Positions 8,349 through 16,501 of a stretch of 64,000 bases of DNA are shown here, one piece after another; positions within the stretch are counted from its first letter, which is position 1; each line of letters begins with the position of its first letter. Source of the DNA: CALNYZ01 sp942490945 (GTDB lineage Bacteria; Pseudomonadota; Gammaproteobacteria; UBA6429; Thiohalophilaceae). The notes beneath the pieces were generated by a model. It was given only the letters and a program-made list of their open reading frames with translations, did no database searches and was not told where the DNA came from. The position numbers and the translations under genes were made by a program. The DNA is taken from assembly GCA_942490945.1 (NCBI GenBank), contig CALNYZ010000018.1:1674001-1738000 (forward strand), written 5' to 3'.

Positions 8349-9089
8349 TCATAATAGAGGAATCGTCGTTTCCAACAGTTTACGCGCATTTTGAATACCT
8401 GATTTCAGATTTGCTTCAATCATCTCCATGGTTAGTGGCTCCTTGCTTCTACCTGCAGCGGCATTCGCGACAACAGATATGCTTGCATAACAAAGATCAA
8501 CTTCGCGTGCCAAAGCAGCTTCAGGCATGCCCGTCATACCAATAATGTGGCAACCATCACGTTCCAGCCTGTTCACTTCCTGTGTTGTTTCCAGTCGCGG
8601 GCCTTCGGTTGCACCATAGGTACCCGATTTAGCGCACTTTAAGCCAAGTGATTCTGCACTTTGAATCAACTTTGAACGTAACGCATCGCAATACGGTTCG
8701 GTAAAATCAATATGTACAACCTGTTTTAAACCATCTTCAAAAAACGTATTCACGCGTGATGTTGTATAATCAATAATTTGGTCAGGAATCACGAGATCGC
8801 CTGGTTGAATATCAGGATCAATTGAACCAACCGCATTTACAGCAATAACAAATGCTACGCCCGCCTCTTTTAATAACCAGATGTTGGCTCGGTAGTTAAC
8901 CATGTGTGGAGGGATTGTATGACTCGGTCCATGACGTGGCAGAAACAATACTTCATGCCCTGCAAGCACACCTCTAACAAGCACACCTGATGGGCCGCCG
9001 AATGGTGTTTGACATATTTCACGGTTGGTAATTTCCAGTCCGTTCAATGAAGTAAGGCCGGTTCCACCAATAATTGCAATTTTTGACAT
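8349..9089 (-). CDS. S-methyl-5'-thioinosine phosphorylase (MTAP/PNP family)
   Basis: A 246-residue trimeric-type nucleoside phosphorylase. GGTG (8-11), PRHG (51-54) and NYRAN (65-69) form the phosphate and ribose site. The base-pocket segment reads GMTGMPE (184-190). Human MTA phosphorylase has TTVPE there, while the Pseudomonas methylthioinosine phosphorylase is remembered to have TGMPE, so methylthioinosine is the likely substrate, giving hypoxanthine and methylthioribose-1-phosphate. The hypoxanthine phosphoribosyltransferase gene ends one base upstream, so the two probably act in sequence. It is the last gene of the long minus-strand operon. Substrate choice is inferred. Confidence 0.88.
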   Translation of the reverse strand: MSKIAIIGGTGLTSLNGLEITNREICQTPFGGPSGVLVRGVLAGHEVLFLPRHGPSHTIPPHMVNYRANIWLLKEAGVAFVIAVNAVGSIDPDIQPGDLVIPDQIIDYTTSRVNTFFEDGLKQVVHIDFTEPYCDALRSKLIQSAESLGLKCAKSGTYGATEGPRLETTQEVNRLERDGCHIIGMTGMPEAALAREVDLCYASISVVANAAAGRSKEPLTMEMIEANLKSGIQNARKLLETTIPLL

Positions 9090-9090
9090 C

Positions 9091-9648
9091 TTATAATCCT
9101 TTTACAGCAAATATACCATTTGCGTTTCGTAAATAATTTTTATAATCCATACCATACCCAAACACATACCGATCCTCGATTTGCAAGCCGGTATAATCTG
9201 CGACTATGCCATGTTTACGATCATGTATTTTTTCTACTATTGCAATTGTCTTGGTGACTTTTGCGCCCTTGCTATCACAATAATCTTTAATAGCTGCCAG
9301 CGTGTACCCTTCGTCAAGAATATCATCCAGAACGAGGACTGTTCGACCAGCAAGCGCCATTCGTGGTTCTACTTTCCACTCCAGCTCCCCGCCTTGTGTT
9401 TCACCGCGATAGCGTGTTGCATGTATGTAATCAATTTGCAGTGGGAAATCCAGCCGGGTTAACAAGTGCCCCATTGGAATAATGCCGCCTGTTAAGACAC
9501 AAATAATAATCGGGTTATCATTGGCATGCTCAGTTGTAATTATTTTTGCCAAATCATCTAGCTTGCCCTGTACCTGCAAGTCTGTATACAGGCAATCCGC
9601 ATCGCGCATAACTTCCATGATATGTTCTGGAGTTACTTTATCAGGCAT
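9091..9648 (-). CDS. hypoxanthine-guanine phosphoribosyltransferase
   Basis: A 185-residue type I phosphoribosyltransferase converting hypoxanthine or guanine plus PRPP to IMP or GMP. The PRPP loop VLVLDDILDEGYTL (104-117) and the PPi loop region LTGG (52-55) are present. An aromatic-acidic stretch, QIEDRYVFGYGMD near the C terminus, fits the purine pocket. The gene overlaps the mechanosensitive channel gene by 8 bases and is one base from the methylthioinosine phosphorylase gene, which supports a coupled salvage route from methylthioinosine to IMP. It could be called hpt, but the branch of the family is not certain. Confidence 0.9.
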   Translation of the reverse strand: MPDKVTPEHIMEVMRDADCLYTDLQVQGKLDDLAKIITTEHANDNPIIICVLTGGIIPMGHLLTRLDFPLQIDYIHATRYRGETQGGELEWKVEPRMALAGRTVLVLDDILDEGYTLAAIKDYCDSKGAKVTKTIAIVEKIHDRKHGIVADYTGLQIEDRYVFGYGMDYKNYLRNANGIFAVKGL

Positions 9649-10714
9649 AATTATTATCTTCTTGTTGTAAATGGACAGTTGTTGTCGGGAATGCTATTTC
9701 CGCATCATTATTGGCAATAATATCACTTATCGCAATCAGTATATTCTGCTTGATTTTATGAAACTCAACCCAATTCGTCGTTTTGGTAAACGTATAAACA
9801 AAAATATCCAGTGATGACGCAGCAAAACTGTTGAAATTTACAATCAAGGTTTGATCGGTATCGATATCGGGATGTGCGAGAAGCATTTCTTTTATTTGCG
9901 ATACGATAGTTGGTATTTTATCAATATCACTATAGCGTACACCAATTGTCTCGTTGATACGGCGATTTTTCATTCGGGAAGGGTTTTCAACAGCAATCGT
10001 CGAAAATATGGCATTTGGTATGTACAATGGTCGTTTATCAAATGTACGTAATTCTGTCAGGCGCCAGCCAATTTTCATAACATGCCCTTCAAGATTTCGA
10101 TCTGGCGAGCGTATCCAGTCACCAACTGCGAATGGTCGATCAAGATATATCATCATCCCGCCGAAAAAATTAGACAATAAATCCTTGGCGGCAAAACCAA
10201 TTGCTATGCCACCGATACCACCAAACGCCAGCACTGCCGAAATGTTAAAGCCGAGCGTTTGCATCAGTACCAATGATCCCGTTACAAAGGCTGAGGCACG
10301 TAACAACTGCGCGATGGCGTCAGCTGTTGTTCTGTCTACCCTGGAATCGGTTTCCGCACTTTTTTCCAGAACATTGGCCTCGACAAATTTCACAAGTCGA
10401 ATTACAAACCATGTTATACCTATGACAACCGCGGATTCACGTATTGTCGATGCGAATGGTAATTCGGTCAGTTCAAGTGCGAAACTCAAGCCAACCATCC
10501 AAATCACGAGTGTTAATGGCAGCTTGATTGCGCTTGCGATTGCGTCGTCCCAAATATTATGCGTTTTAGCGAGCTTACGTTGAATGCGCGCAAGAATTTT
10601 CTTTTGTAATAAATCAATGACCAGGGAAATAAATATTATGCCAAATATTTTAGCTATCCAGATATTACCTTTTGTCAGGTCGAAAATTGTATTGTAAATA
10701 TTATCAACATTCAT
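9641..10714 (-). CDS. MscS-family mechanosensitive ion channel
   Basis: A 357-residue inner-membrane protein. About five hydrophobic segments are visible (near 19-36, 63-83, 93-110, 139-157 and the pore helix from about 160). The pore region AFGGIGGIAIGFAAKD and LLSNFFGGMMIYLDRPFAVGDW are the classic MscS pore and beta-domain hinge. The rest is the cytoplasmic MscS domain. The extra N-terminal helices place it nearer YbdG/YnaI-type channels than the short MscS. It overlaps nagZ by four bases (ATGA) and the phosphoribosyltransferase by eight, so all three are translationally coupled. Confidence 0.92.
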   Translation of the reverse strand: MNVDNIYNTIFDLTKGNIWIAKIFGIIFISLVIDLLQKKILARIQRKLAKTHNIWDDAIASAIKLPLTLVIWMVGLSFALELTELPFASTIRESAVVIGITWFVIRLVKFVEANVLEKSAETDSRVDRTTADAIAQLLRASAFVTGSLVLMQTLGFNISAVLAFGGIGGIAIGFAAKDLLSNFFGGMMIYLDRPFAVGDWIRSPDRNLEGHVMKIGWRLTELRTFDKRPLYIPNAIFSTIAVENPSRMKNRRINETIGVRYSDIDKIPTIVSQIKEMLLAHPDIDTDQTLIVNFNSFAASSLDIFVYTFTKTTNWVEFHKIKQNILIAISDIIANNDAEIAFPTTTVHLQQEDNNYA

Positions 10715-11751
10715 AGTGTGTCGTATGTGTCCCGATAATTCTGTGCTTTGTGCTGAAGGGTAATTTTATCAATCAATCCGGTTTTGTATTTGTTATTTTG
10801 CCGCATTGCAGCGATTTCCTGGTATGGAAGTCTGGCATTTTCAACAGCTAATCCGGTTATTATTTCAATTGCTGCCGGTCGATTATTACATATCAAAACC
10901 ATTTTACAACCAGCATCAAGCGCACATTCTGCACGATTTAAATATGATTCTTTGCTCGCGCTTGCACCTTCCATGTTCAGGTCATCACTAAAAATAACGC
11001 CGTTAAAATGCAAGGTTTCTTGCAAGACAGTTTTTAACCAGTAACTTGAGTATCCTGCAGGGTGTTTGTCAATGTTTTCATATAATATATGAGCGGGCAT
11101 TATTGCGTCCAGCTCTGTGCATAATTGTCGAAACGGAAACAGGTCACTGCTAAATAACTGCTCATAGTTTCGTGAATCTACTGGCAATTCATTGTGTGAG
11201 TCAGTCGTAACGTACCCGTGCCCGGGAAAATGTTTGCCGACCACTGCCATTCCGGCCTGATGCATACCTTTTATATAGTGACTGGCAAGTGTAACAAGTG
11301 AATTTATGTCGGAATGAAATGAACGGTCGCCAACGATTGTATTGCGATTATAATCAACATCAAGCACAGGCGAAAAACTGAAGTCAATTCCATACTCGAG
11401 TATTTCTGATGCCATAAGTTGTGCAAATGTATTGGCACATTGAATACCGTCTTGTTGGTTTAATTCAAAAATCTTGCCAAACCAGTTTAAAGGCGGCAGC
11501 CATGAAAAACCTTCACGAAAACGTTGCACACGTCCACCTTCCTGGTCGACAGCGATTAAAATATCCGGATTCGTAGAGCGTATAGCAGTAACAAGACTGT
11601 GCAGTTGGGCTGGCGATTCATAGTTGCGAGTAAATAGTATTATGCCTCCCACTGCTGGATGCTGAATGAGTTCTGTTTCTTCCTGATCAAGCTCGGTTGC
11701 GGTTAGATCAAGCATCACCCGGCCACATAATCTCTGGTTCATGCTGCTCAT
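10711..11751 (-). CDS. nagZ: beta-N-acetylhexosaminidase NagZ (cytoplasmic, cell-wall recycling)
   Basis: A 346-residue family GH3 enzyme without a signal peptide. It removes GlcNAc from 1,6-anhydro-muropeptides imported during peptidoglycan turnover. Diagnostic motifs are KHFPGHG (173-179) with DSH (184-186) and the nucleophile loop FSDDLNMEG (Asp at about 256). It lies two bases downstream of a signal-less YkuD gene, which suggests a shared muropeptide-processing role. The start at 11751 or at the second ATG (11742) cannot be separated; either leaves the enzyme complete. Confidence 0.95.
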   Translation of the reverse strand: MSSMNQRLCGRVMLDLTATELDQEETELIQHPAVGGIILFTRNYESPAQLHSLVTAIRSTNPDILIAVDQEGGRVQRFREGFSWLPPLNWFGKIFELNQQDGIQCANTFAQLMASEILEYGIDFSFSPVLDVDYNRNTIVGDRSFHSDINSLVTLASHYIKGMHQAGMAVVGKHFPGHGYVTTDSHNELPVDSRNYEQLFSSDLFPFRQLCTELDAIMPAHILYENIDKHPAGYSSYWLKTVLQETLHFNGVIFSDDLNMEGASASKESYLNRAECALDAGCKMVLICNNRPAAIEIITGLAVENARLPYQEIAAMRQNNKYKTGLIDKITLQHKAQNYRDTYDTL

Positions 11752-11753
11752 GG

Positions 11754-12248
11754 TTATTTTATCAAGACCTCAGTATAGACAGGTAATAAATCAAACACTT
11801 CTATTACATCTTTATTATGTAATTTGATACAACCATGTGAATCAGGAATACCAATGACATGTGAGCCAGGACATCCGTGTATATAAATAAAACGTCGCAT
11901 TGTGTCACAATCACCAAGACGATTATGTCCTGGCTCCAGGCCACTCAACCATAAAATTCGTGTGAGGATCCAGTCTCTATCCCTGTCTTTGTTGGCAAGT
12001 TCGTCATTGTACAATTCGCCAGTTGGCCGCCGTGCAACAAATACGGTATTCTCAGGCATACCCTCGCCTATTTTTGCACGGATGATATGTCGTCCAAGCG
12101 GCGTACATTCACTACCATACAACTGACCAACACCATTCCTGGCAGTTGATACAGTGTATTCCCTGAGTTTCATACCCTTTTCATTGATCGACATTCTCTG
12201 CGTGGAGGTGTCAATAACAACATTAAATTTGGAATTTACCATTTGCAA
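11754..12248 (-). CDS. YkuD-domain protein without signal peptide; likely cytoplasmic L,D-carboxypeptidase
   Basis: A 164-residue protein that is almost entirely a YkuD domain. The active site H-x(12)-S-H-G-C is visible as IHGCPGSH...PDSHGCIKL with His124 and nucleophile Cys140. No hydrophobic N-terminal segment or lipobox exists, so it should stay in the cytoplasm, unlike normal L,D-transpeptidases. Cytoplasmic YkuD enzymes such as ElsL of Acinetobacter act as L,D-carboxypeptidases trimming the terminal D-Ala of recycled muropeptides. The adjacent nagZ fits this. It overlaps the CYTH gene by 13 bases. Activity is inferred from domain, location and neighbour. Confidence 0.85.
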   Translation of the reverse strand: MQMVNSKFNVVIDTSTQRMSINEKGMKLREYTVSTARNGVGQLYGSECTPLGRHIIRAKIGEGMPENTVFVARRPTGELYNDELANKDRDRDWILTRILWLSGLEPGHNRLGDCDTMRRFIYIHGCPGSHVIGIPDSHGCIKLHNKDVIEVFDLLPVYTEVLIK

Positions 12249-12703
12249 TAAGGGTGTTTAACCAGATTAACATTATAATAACGCGCATCATCTGAAACCT
12301 CGTTTCCGAGCCAATCGGGTTTCGGTATTGACTGATGTTTGTCAGACAGTTCTATTTCGGCGACGACCAGTCCGGCATTTTCGCCCTCAAACACATCAAT
12401 TTCCCAGGTGAGATCACCTTCTGCTACATGGTAACGCGTTTTTACAATAAAAGGCTGATAACACATAGTTGTCAGAATTTTCCGGGCATCCTCAAGTGGT
12501 ATAGAATATTCATATTCATCGCGCACAATATCTAATGTGGCGGATTTGATGTTTATGTTCGCTTTGTCATCTTCAATGCGTATGCGTATCGACGCCTTGT
12601 CAGTGCCAGCCAGATAGCCCTGCTTTATACGTACACCAGCATCTGACTTTTCACGCCATGCATTATTTTTTAGTAGAAATTTACGTTCTATTTCTTTTGC
12701 CAT
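12236..12703 (-). CDS. CYTH-domain (triphosphate tunnel) phosphatase
   Basis: A 155-residue single-domain protein. The signature EIERKFL (4-10) opens the chain. Basic and acidic pairs follow on alternating strands (RIRIEDDKANINIK, WEIDVFEG, VAEIEL) as in the eight-strand triphosphate tunnel. Short bacterial relatives such as that of Nitrosomonas europaea hydrolyse inorganic triphosphate, so this is the likeliest activity; adenylate cyclase or thiamine triphosphatase activity is less likely. It overlaps rlmD by a single base (TAATG), indicating coupling. Confidence 0.88.
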   Translation of the reverse strand: MAKEIERKFLLKNNAWREKSDAGVRIKQGYLAGTDKASIRIRIEDDKANINIKSATLDIVRDEYEYSIPLEDARKILTTMCYQPFIVKTRYHVAEGDLTWEIDVFEGENAGLVVAEIELSDKHQSIPKPDWLGNEVSDDARYYNVNLVKHPYCKW

Positions 12704-14013
12704 TATTTTTTCTGCAGTAGTGCGATTGATTCAACATGCGAGGTATGTGGGAACATGTCCAGTACACCGGCTGATATCAATTTGTAATCAAATTTCGCCA
12801 GCATTGAAATATCGCGTGCTAATGTGGCCGGGTTACACGAAACATAAACAATTTTCTTGATATCCAGCTTCGCAATTGATTCAATAAACTCTTTTGCGCC
12901 ACTTCTTGGTGGGTCGAGCAGCAAACTGGAATAGGTTTTTTTATTAAACCAGACTTCGTCTTCTACCGGCTTGCTTAGATCAGTTGTATAGAATTGTACG
13001 TTAGTTATATTATTCTGCGCAGCATTCGATCTGGCGCGTTTAATCAACTCCGCGCTACCTTCGACACCTACTACGGATTTTGCGTATTTGGCGATTGCCA
13101 GGGTGAAATTACCTATACCACAAAACAAATCCAGCACTGTATCCTGATCTGACAAACATAATAACGCCAGAGCGCGTGTAACAAGTTTTTCATTTAATTC
13201 ATAGTTAACTTGTGTGAAATCTGACGGGCCGAATGTATATGACAGTTGATATTCAGGTAAATCATATTCAAGAACAACATCATCCGGGTGTAACAGTTTA
13301 ATGCTGTCAGGCCCCTTTGACTGGAGATATATGACCAAATTCTGTTTTATTGCAAACTGTGTCAGGGCGTTTATGTCAGATTCTGATAGCGGTTCTAGAT
13401 GTCTGACGATCAGCGCGGTATGGTCATTTGTGACGGCAATTTCAATCTGCGGGATAGACTGGTAGCTATCCAGTGATAATATAAATTCTGCCAACACTTC
13501 AAGTTTGTATCCAATATTTTTATGTAACACTTCACATTGGGATATGTCTGCCAGCAAGCCTGAACTTTTTTCTCGGAACCCGACCAGTACGCGTTGTTTC
13601 TTTTTAACAAACTTGACGCCCAGACGGGCCTTGCGTCGATAATGCCATGTTTCAGCTTGTAACGGAGGCAGAATATTTTCGGGTTGAGTTGCTGCCAGTT
13701 GTTGTATATGTCCAAACAGAAAGTCCTGCTTGTATTCAATTTGTCGTGCAGGCGATAAATGTTGCATGCTACAACCACCGCAAACTGTGAAATGCTGACA
13801 GCCGGGTTGAATACGATCAGATACAGATTTCAGAATTTCAGTGCTAAATGCTTCATCGTAACTTTTTCGCTTTTTTGTGATTTCGATATTTACTATTTCA
13901 CCCGGCAGTGCATTGCTGACAAATATTGTTTTGCCATTAATTTTTGCAATACCTCTTCCTTCCGGCGACATCGACACAATTTCTACTTCATTTAGCTGGG
14001 TGTTTCGTCGCAT
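12703..14013 (-). CDS. rlmD: 23S rRNA (uracil-1939-C5)-methyltransferase RlmD
   Basis: A 436-residue enzyme that methylates U1939 of 23S rRNA. An N-terminal TRAM domain (about 5-65) binds RNA. Four cysteines (72, 78, 81 and 160) form the C-x5-C-x2-C...C iron-sulphur site that distinguishes RlmD from TrmA. The SAM pocket is DLFCGIGNF (295-303), then LLDPPR (365-370), and the nucleophile motif SCNPATL (Cys393). It sits three bases after cysM and one base over the CYTH gene. The cysM-rlmD neighbourhood is conserved in pseudomonads. Confidence 0.97.
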   Translation of the reverse strand: MRRNTQLNEVEIVSMSPEGRGIAKINGKTIFVSNALPGEIVNIEITKKRKSYDEAFSTEILKSVSDRIQPGCQHFTVCGGCSMQHLSPARQIEYKQDFLFGHIQQLAATQPENILPPLQAETWHYRRKARLGVKFVKKKQRVLVGFREKSSGLLADISQCEVLHKNIGYKLEVLAEFILSLDSYQSIPQIEIAVTNDHTALIVRHLEPLSESDINALTQFAIKQNLVIYLQSKGPDSIKLLHPDDVVLEYDLPEYQLSYTFGPSDFTQVNYELNEKLVTRALALLCLSDQDTVLDLFCGIGNFTLAIAKYAKSVVGVEGSAELIKRARSNAAQNNITNVQFYTTDLSKPVEDEVWFNKKTYSSLLLDPPRSGAKEFIESIAKLDIKKIVYVSCNPATLARDISMLAKFDYKLISAGVLDMFPHTSHVESIALLQKK

Positions 14014-14016
14014 ATT

Positions 14017-14946
14017 TTATTCCGCAGGAAATACATTGGTGGATATGTATCGATCACCACGGTCACAAATAATTGAAACGATAACAGCGTTTGATACTTC
14101 TTTTGAAAGCTCGAGTGCAGCAGCAACTGCACCGCCGGAAGATATACCGCAAAATATGCCTTCTTCGGCGGCGAGTCTTCTTGTTATTGTTTCGGCAGCG
14201 GTTTGCGAGACATCAAGCGTGCGGTCTACTCTTGCTGCATCAAATATGGATGGCAAGTATTCTATTGACCAGCGACGAATTCCAGGGATGCTTGCGCCTT
14301 CCTCTGGTTGAACACCGATAATTGAGATTTGTTTGTTCTTCTCTTTAAGATAGCGTGAAGTGCCAATAATGGTACCTGTTGTTCCCATGGCGCTGACAAA
14401 ATGTGTAATTTTGCCTTGTGTATCGCGCCATATCTCTGGTCCGGTCGTTTCATAATGTGCAAGTGGATTGTCCAGATTTGAAAATTGATCCAGCACCTTT
14501 CCTTTGCCATCATGTTGCATTTGTATTGCAAGGTCACGCGCACCTTCCATGCTTTGTTCCTTGCTAACCAGAACAATGTCGGCACCAAATGCTTTCATTA
14601 CTGCGCGTCTTTCAACGCTCATATTTTCAGGCATGATTAACAGCATTCGATAGCCTTTTATAGCGGCAGCCATTGCCAGGGCAATACCGGTATTGCCACT
14701 GGTGGCCTCGATCAAGGTATCACCTGGTTTGATTTCGCCACGTCGCTCTGCATGAGTGATCATGCTCAATGCAGGTCTGTCCTTTACAGAGCCAGCCGGA
14801 TTATTTCCTTCCAGTTTAACCAGTATTATATTGGAAGTATTTCCCGGCAAACGTTGCAAGCGAACCAGTGGCGTATTGCCAACAAACTGTTCAATTGTTG
14901 GAAAATCTGGCAGGTCATTCGAATGAGTCATAAGGTTTACATACAT
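14017..14946 (-). CDS. cysM: cysteine synthase B (O-acetylserine sulfhydrylase)
   Basis: A 309-residue fold-type II PLP enzyme making cysteine from O-acetylserine and sulfide or thiosulfate. NPAGSVKDRPA carries the PLP lysine (Lys55 from this start), and EATSGNTGIAL is the substrate loop. The late GGAVAA is the phosphate-proximal region. A short C-terminal region and the IGVQPEEGASIPGIRRW stretch favour CysM over CysK. The alternative ATG at 14931 would remove five residues; neither start has a clear SD. It is the first gene of the operon running left to 8349 and is divergent from the HPt gene, with only about 49 bases between. Confidence 0.93.
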   Translation of the reverse strand: MYVNLMTHSNDLPDFPTIEQFVGNTPLVRLQRLPGNTSNIILVKLEGNNPAGSVKDRPALSMITHAERRGEIKPGDTLIEATSGNTGIALAMAAAIKGYRMLLIMPENMSVERRAVMKAFGADIVLVSKEQSMEGARDLAIQMQHDGKGKVLDQFSNLDNPLAHYETTGPEIWRDTQGKITHFVSAMGTTGTIIGTSRYLKEKNKQISIIGVQPEEGASIPGIRRWSIEYLPSIFDAARVDRTLDVSQTAAETITRRLAAEEGIFCGISSGGAVAAALELSKEVSNAVIVSIICDRGDRYISTNVFPAE

Positions 14947-14995
14947 TTTAAATTAGTGATATTGTAACGAAAATTGTATGTATACGGTATAGATT

Positions 14996-15337
14996 ATGGA
15001 AAATTTTGACAGATCGATGGCAATCAATCAGGCGGGGGGCAATAGAGATTTGGCAAAAGATCTTTTTACCATGCTGTGCGATGAATTACCACTTTTACAA
15101 GAAAAGTTGAACTCGAGCTATCAGGAAAAAAACAGGCAGGATTTCCGGGATGCTGCACACAAGATACATGGATCCACTGCTTACTGTGGTGTGCCACTAC
15201 TTAAAGCAAGCAGTAAAGAACTGGAAGATGCCATAAAAGCTGAAGCACAGGAACAGATTGACAAGGCTTTGAGCAAGGTCAATGAGGCGATTACGTTTCT
15301 TGTAGAACAGGCAGATAAATATAAACAACAGCTCTGA
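14996..15337 (+). CDS. stand-alone HPt phosphotransfer protein, BarA/GacS-tail-like
   Basis: A 113-residue all-helical protein. The phosphorylatable His is in AAHKIHGSTAYCGVP (His55). No kinase, receiver or membrane part is present. The opening (MAINQAGGNRDLAKDL) and the HGS..Y.GVP stretch resemble the C-terminal HPt domain of BarA rather than unrelated HPt proteins. Divergence from cysM-rlmD matches the place and direction of barA beside rlmD in E. coli. No SD is seen and a TATAGA box lies only five bases before ATG, so the mRNA may be nearly leaderless. The partner kinase and regulator are not in this window. Confidence 0.85.
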   Translation: MENFDRSMAINQAGGNRDLAKDLFTMLCDELPLLQEKLNSSYQEKNRQDFRDAAHKIHGSTAYCGVPLLKASSKELEDAIKAEAQEQIDKALSKVNEAITFLVEQADKYKQQL

Positions 15338-15338
15338 A

Positions 15339-15716
15339 TTAAGATTCTAATATTACATATGCAACTGCATATTCTTTTTCATCGGATAGACTTATGAAAC
15401 TCGAGGTTATTGCATTGTTTTTAATGTGTTCTGCTGCCTTTTTATAATAATTTAATACTGGTTTGCCCAGCTCATCATGCGTTACACCAATATCTTTAAA
15501 CGATATACCATCTCGAAAGCCTGTTCCGAACGCCTTGCTGACTGCTTCTTTAGCAGCAAAACGTTTTGCCAATAATCGCGCCGGATTTTTGTGTGAATGA
15601 TATTCCTTTAGTTCCGGTTCAGTCAGTATTCGCTCAGCAAATTTATCACCGTACTTGTCGAGTTGTTCCTGAATACGCGTGACACGAACAATGTCAGTAC
15701 CAATTCCAAATATCAT
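15339..15716 (-). CDS. acpS: holo-[acyl-carrier-protein] synthase
   Basis: A 125-residue phosphopantetheinyl transferase that loads CoA-derived 4'-phosphopantetheine onto apo-ACP. GIGTDIV (Asp8) and RFAAKEAVSKA (Glu57) supply the Mg-binding residues. Length and motifs are typical. The gene lies one base from pdxJ upstream and one base from the converging HPt gene, so its stop region leaves no room for a terminator. It ends the lepA-to-acpS run on the minus strand. Confidence 0.97.
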   Translation of the reverse strand: MIFGIGTDIVRVTRIQEQLDKYGDKFAERILTEPELKEYHSHKNPARLLAKRFAAKEAVSKAFGTGFRDGISFKDIGVTHDELGKPVLNYYKKAAEHIKNNAITSSFISLSDEKEYAVAYVILES

Positions 15717-15717
15717 A

Positions 15718-16470
15718 TTAGCGTGCTGATAACATCAGGACTTTCATGTCACGTACAGCCGCATCTAGTCCGGAAAATAATGCGCGCGCAATAATGGCAT
15801 GACCAATATTTAATTCCTGAATATCAGGGATAGCAGCAATTTTTTGAACGTTATGATAATGCAAGCCATGACCAGCATTTACCTGCAAACCGAGCGAGGT
15901 AGCCTGCTCGACTGCCAAGGTAATTCGTTTGAATTCATCATTTTGATCAGCAGGCATTGTTGCAGCTGCGTAATGTCCGGTGTGAATTTCAATCGCCGGT
16001 GCGCCAGATTTGCTTGCAGCTTCGATTTGTTTGGGATCTGCATCGATAAATAATGAAACTTTTATTCCGGCATCAGCCAGCTCTTTACACGCAGCTTTTA
16101 TCTTGTCGGGTTGACCCGCAACATCCAGTCCACCTTCAGTCGTTAATTCCTCTCGTTTCTCGGGAACAAGGCAACAGTCAGCGGGCTGGTAATTTTTGGC
16201 AATGGTGATCATGGCGGGTGTTACAGCCATTTCGAGATTTATTCGCGTCTGAACTGTTTCAGTTAAAATTGCCAGATCGCGTTCCTGAATATGACGCCTA
16301 TCTTCCCGTAAATGAATCGTTATGGAGTCGGCACCGGCCTGTTCGGCAATGTTGGCGGCATGGACTACATCAGGATAGCGAGTACCACGTGCCTGTCTTA
16401 ATGTGGCGACATGGTCAATGTTGACACCTAAAAGTATATTGTTTGCAAAGATGGAGTTCATATCAGCCAA
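15718..16470 (-). CDS. pdxJ: pyridoxine 5'-phosphate synthase PdxJ
   Basis: A 250-residue TIM-barrel enzyme that joins 1-deoxyxylulose-5-phosphate and 3-amino-2-oxopropyl phosphate. The start GVNIDHVATLRQARGT (15-30), HLREDRRHI and the C-terminal NIGHAIIARA (phosphate site) are all family signatures. Starts at 16470 or 16461 are both possible, since E. coli PdxJ begins closer to GVNIDH. It sits 31 bases downstream of recO and one base before acpS, the order seen in many gammaproteobacteria. Confidence 0.97.
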   Translation of the reverse strand: MADMNSIFANNILLGVNIDHVATLRQARGTRYPDVVHAANIAEQAGADSITIHLREDRRHIQERDLAILTETVQTRINLEMAVTPAMITIAKNYQPADCCLVPEKREELTTEGGLDVAGQPDKIKAACKELADAGIKVSLFIDADPKQIEAASKSGAPAIEIHTGHYAAATMPADQNDEFKRITLAVEQATSLGLQVNAGHGLHYHNVQKIAAIPDIQELNIGHAIIARALFSGLDAAVRDMKVLMLSAR

Positions 16471-16501
16471 TCACAGTTTTATGTTAAGGCATTATAATCA
16501 C

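Noticed and set aside
9954..10583. 209-codon open frame on the plus strand inside the MscS gene
   Set aside because: It is antisense to a well-conserved channel gene, has no SD and its protein looks like translated noise.
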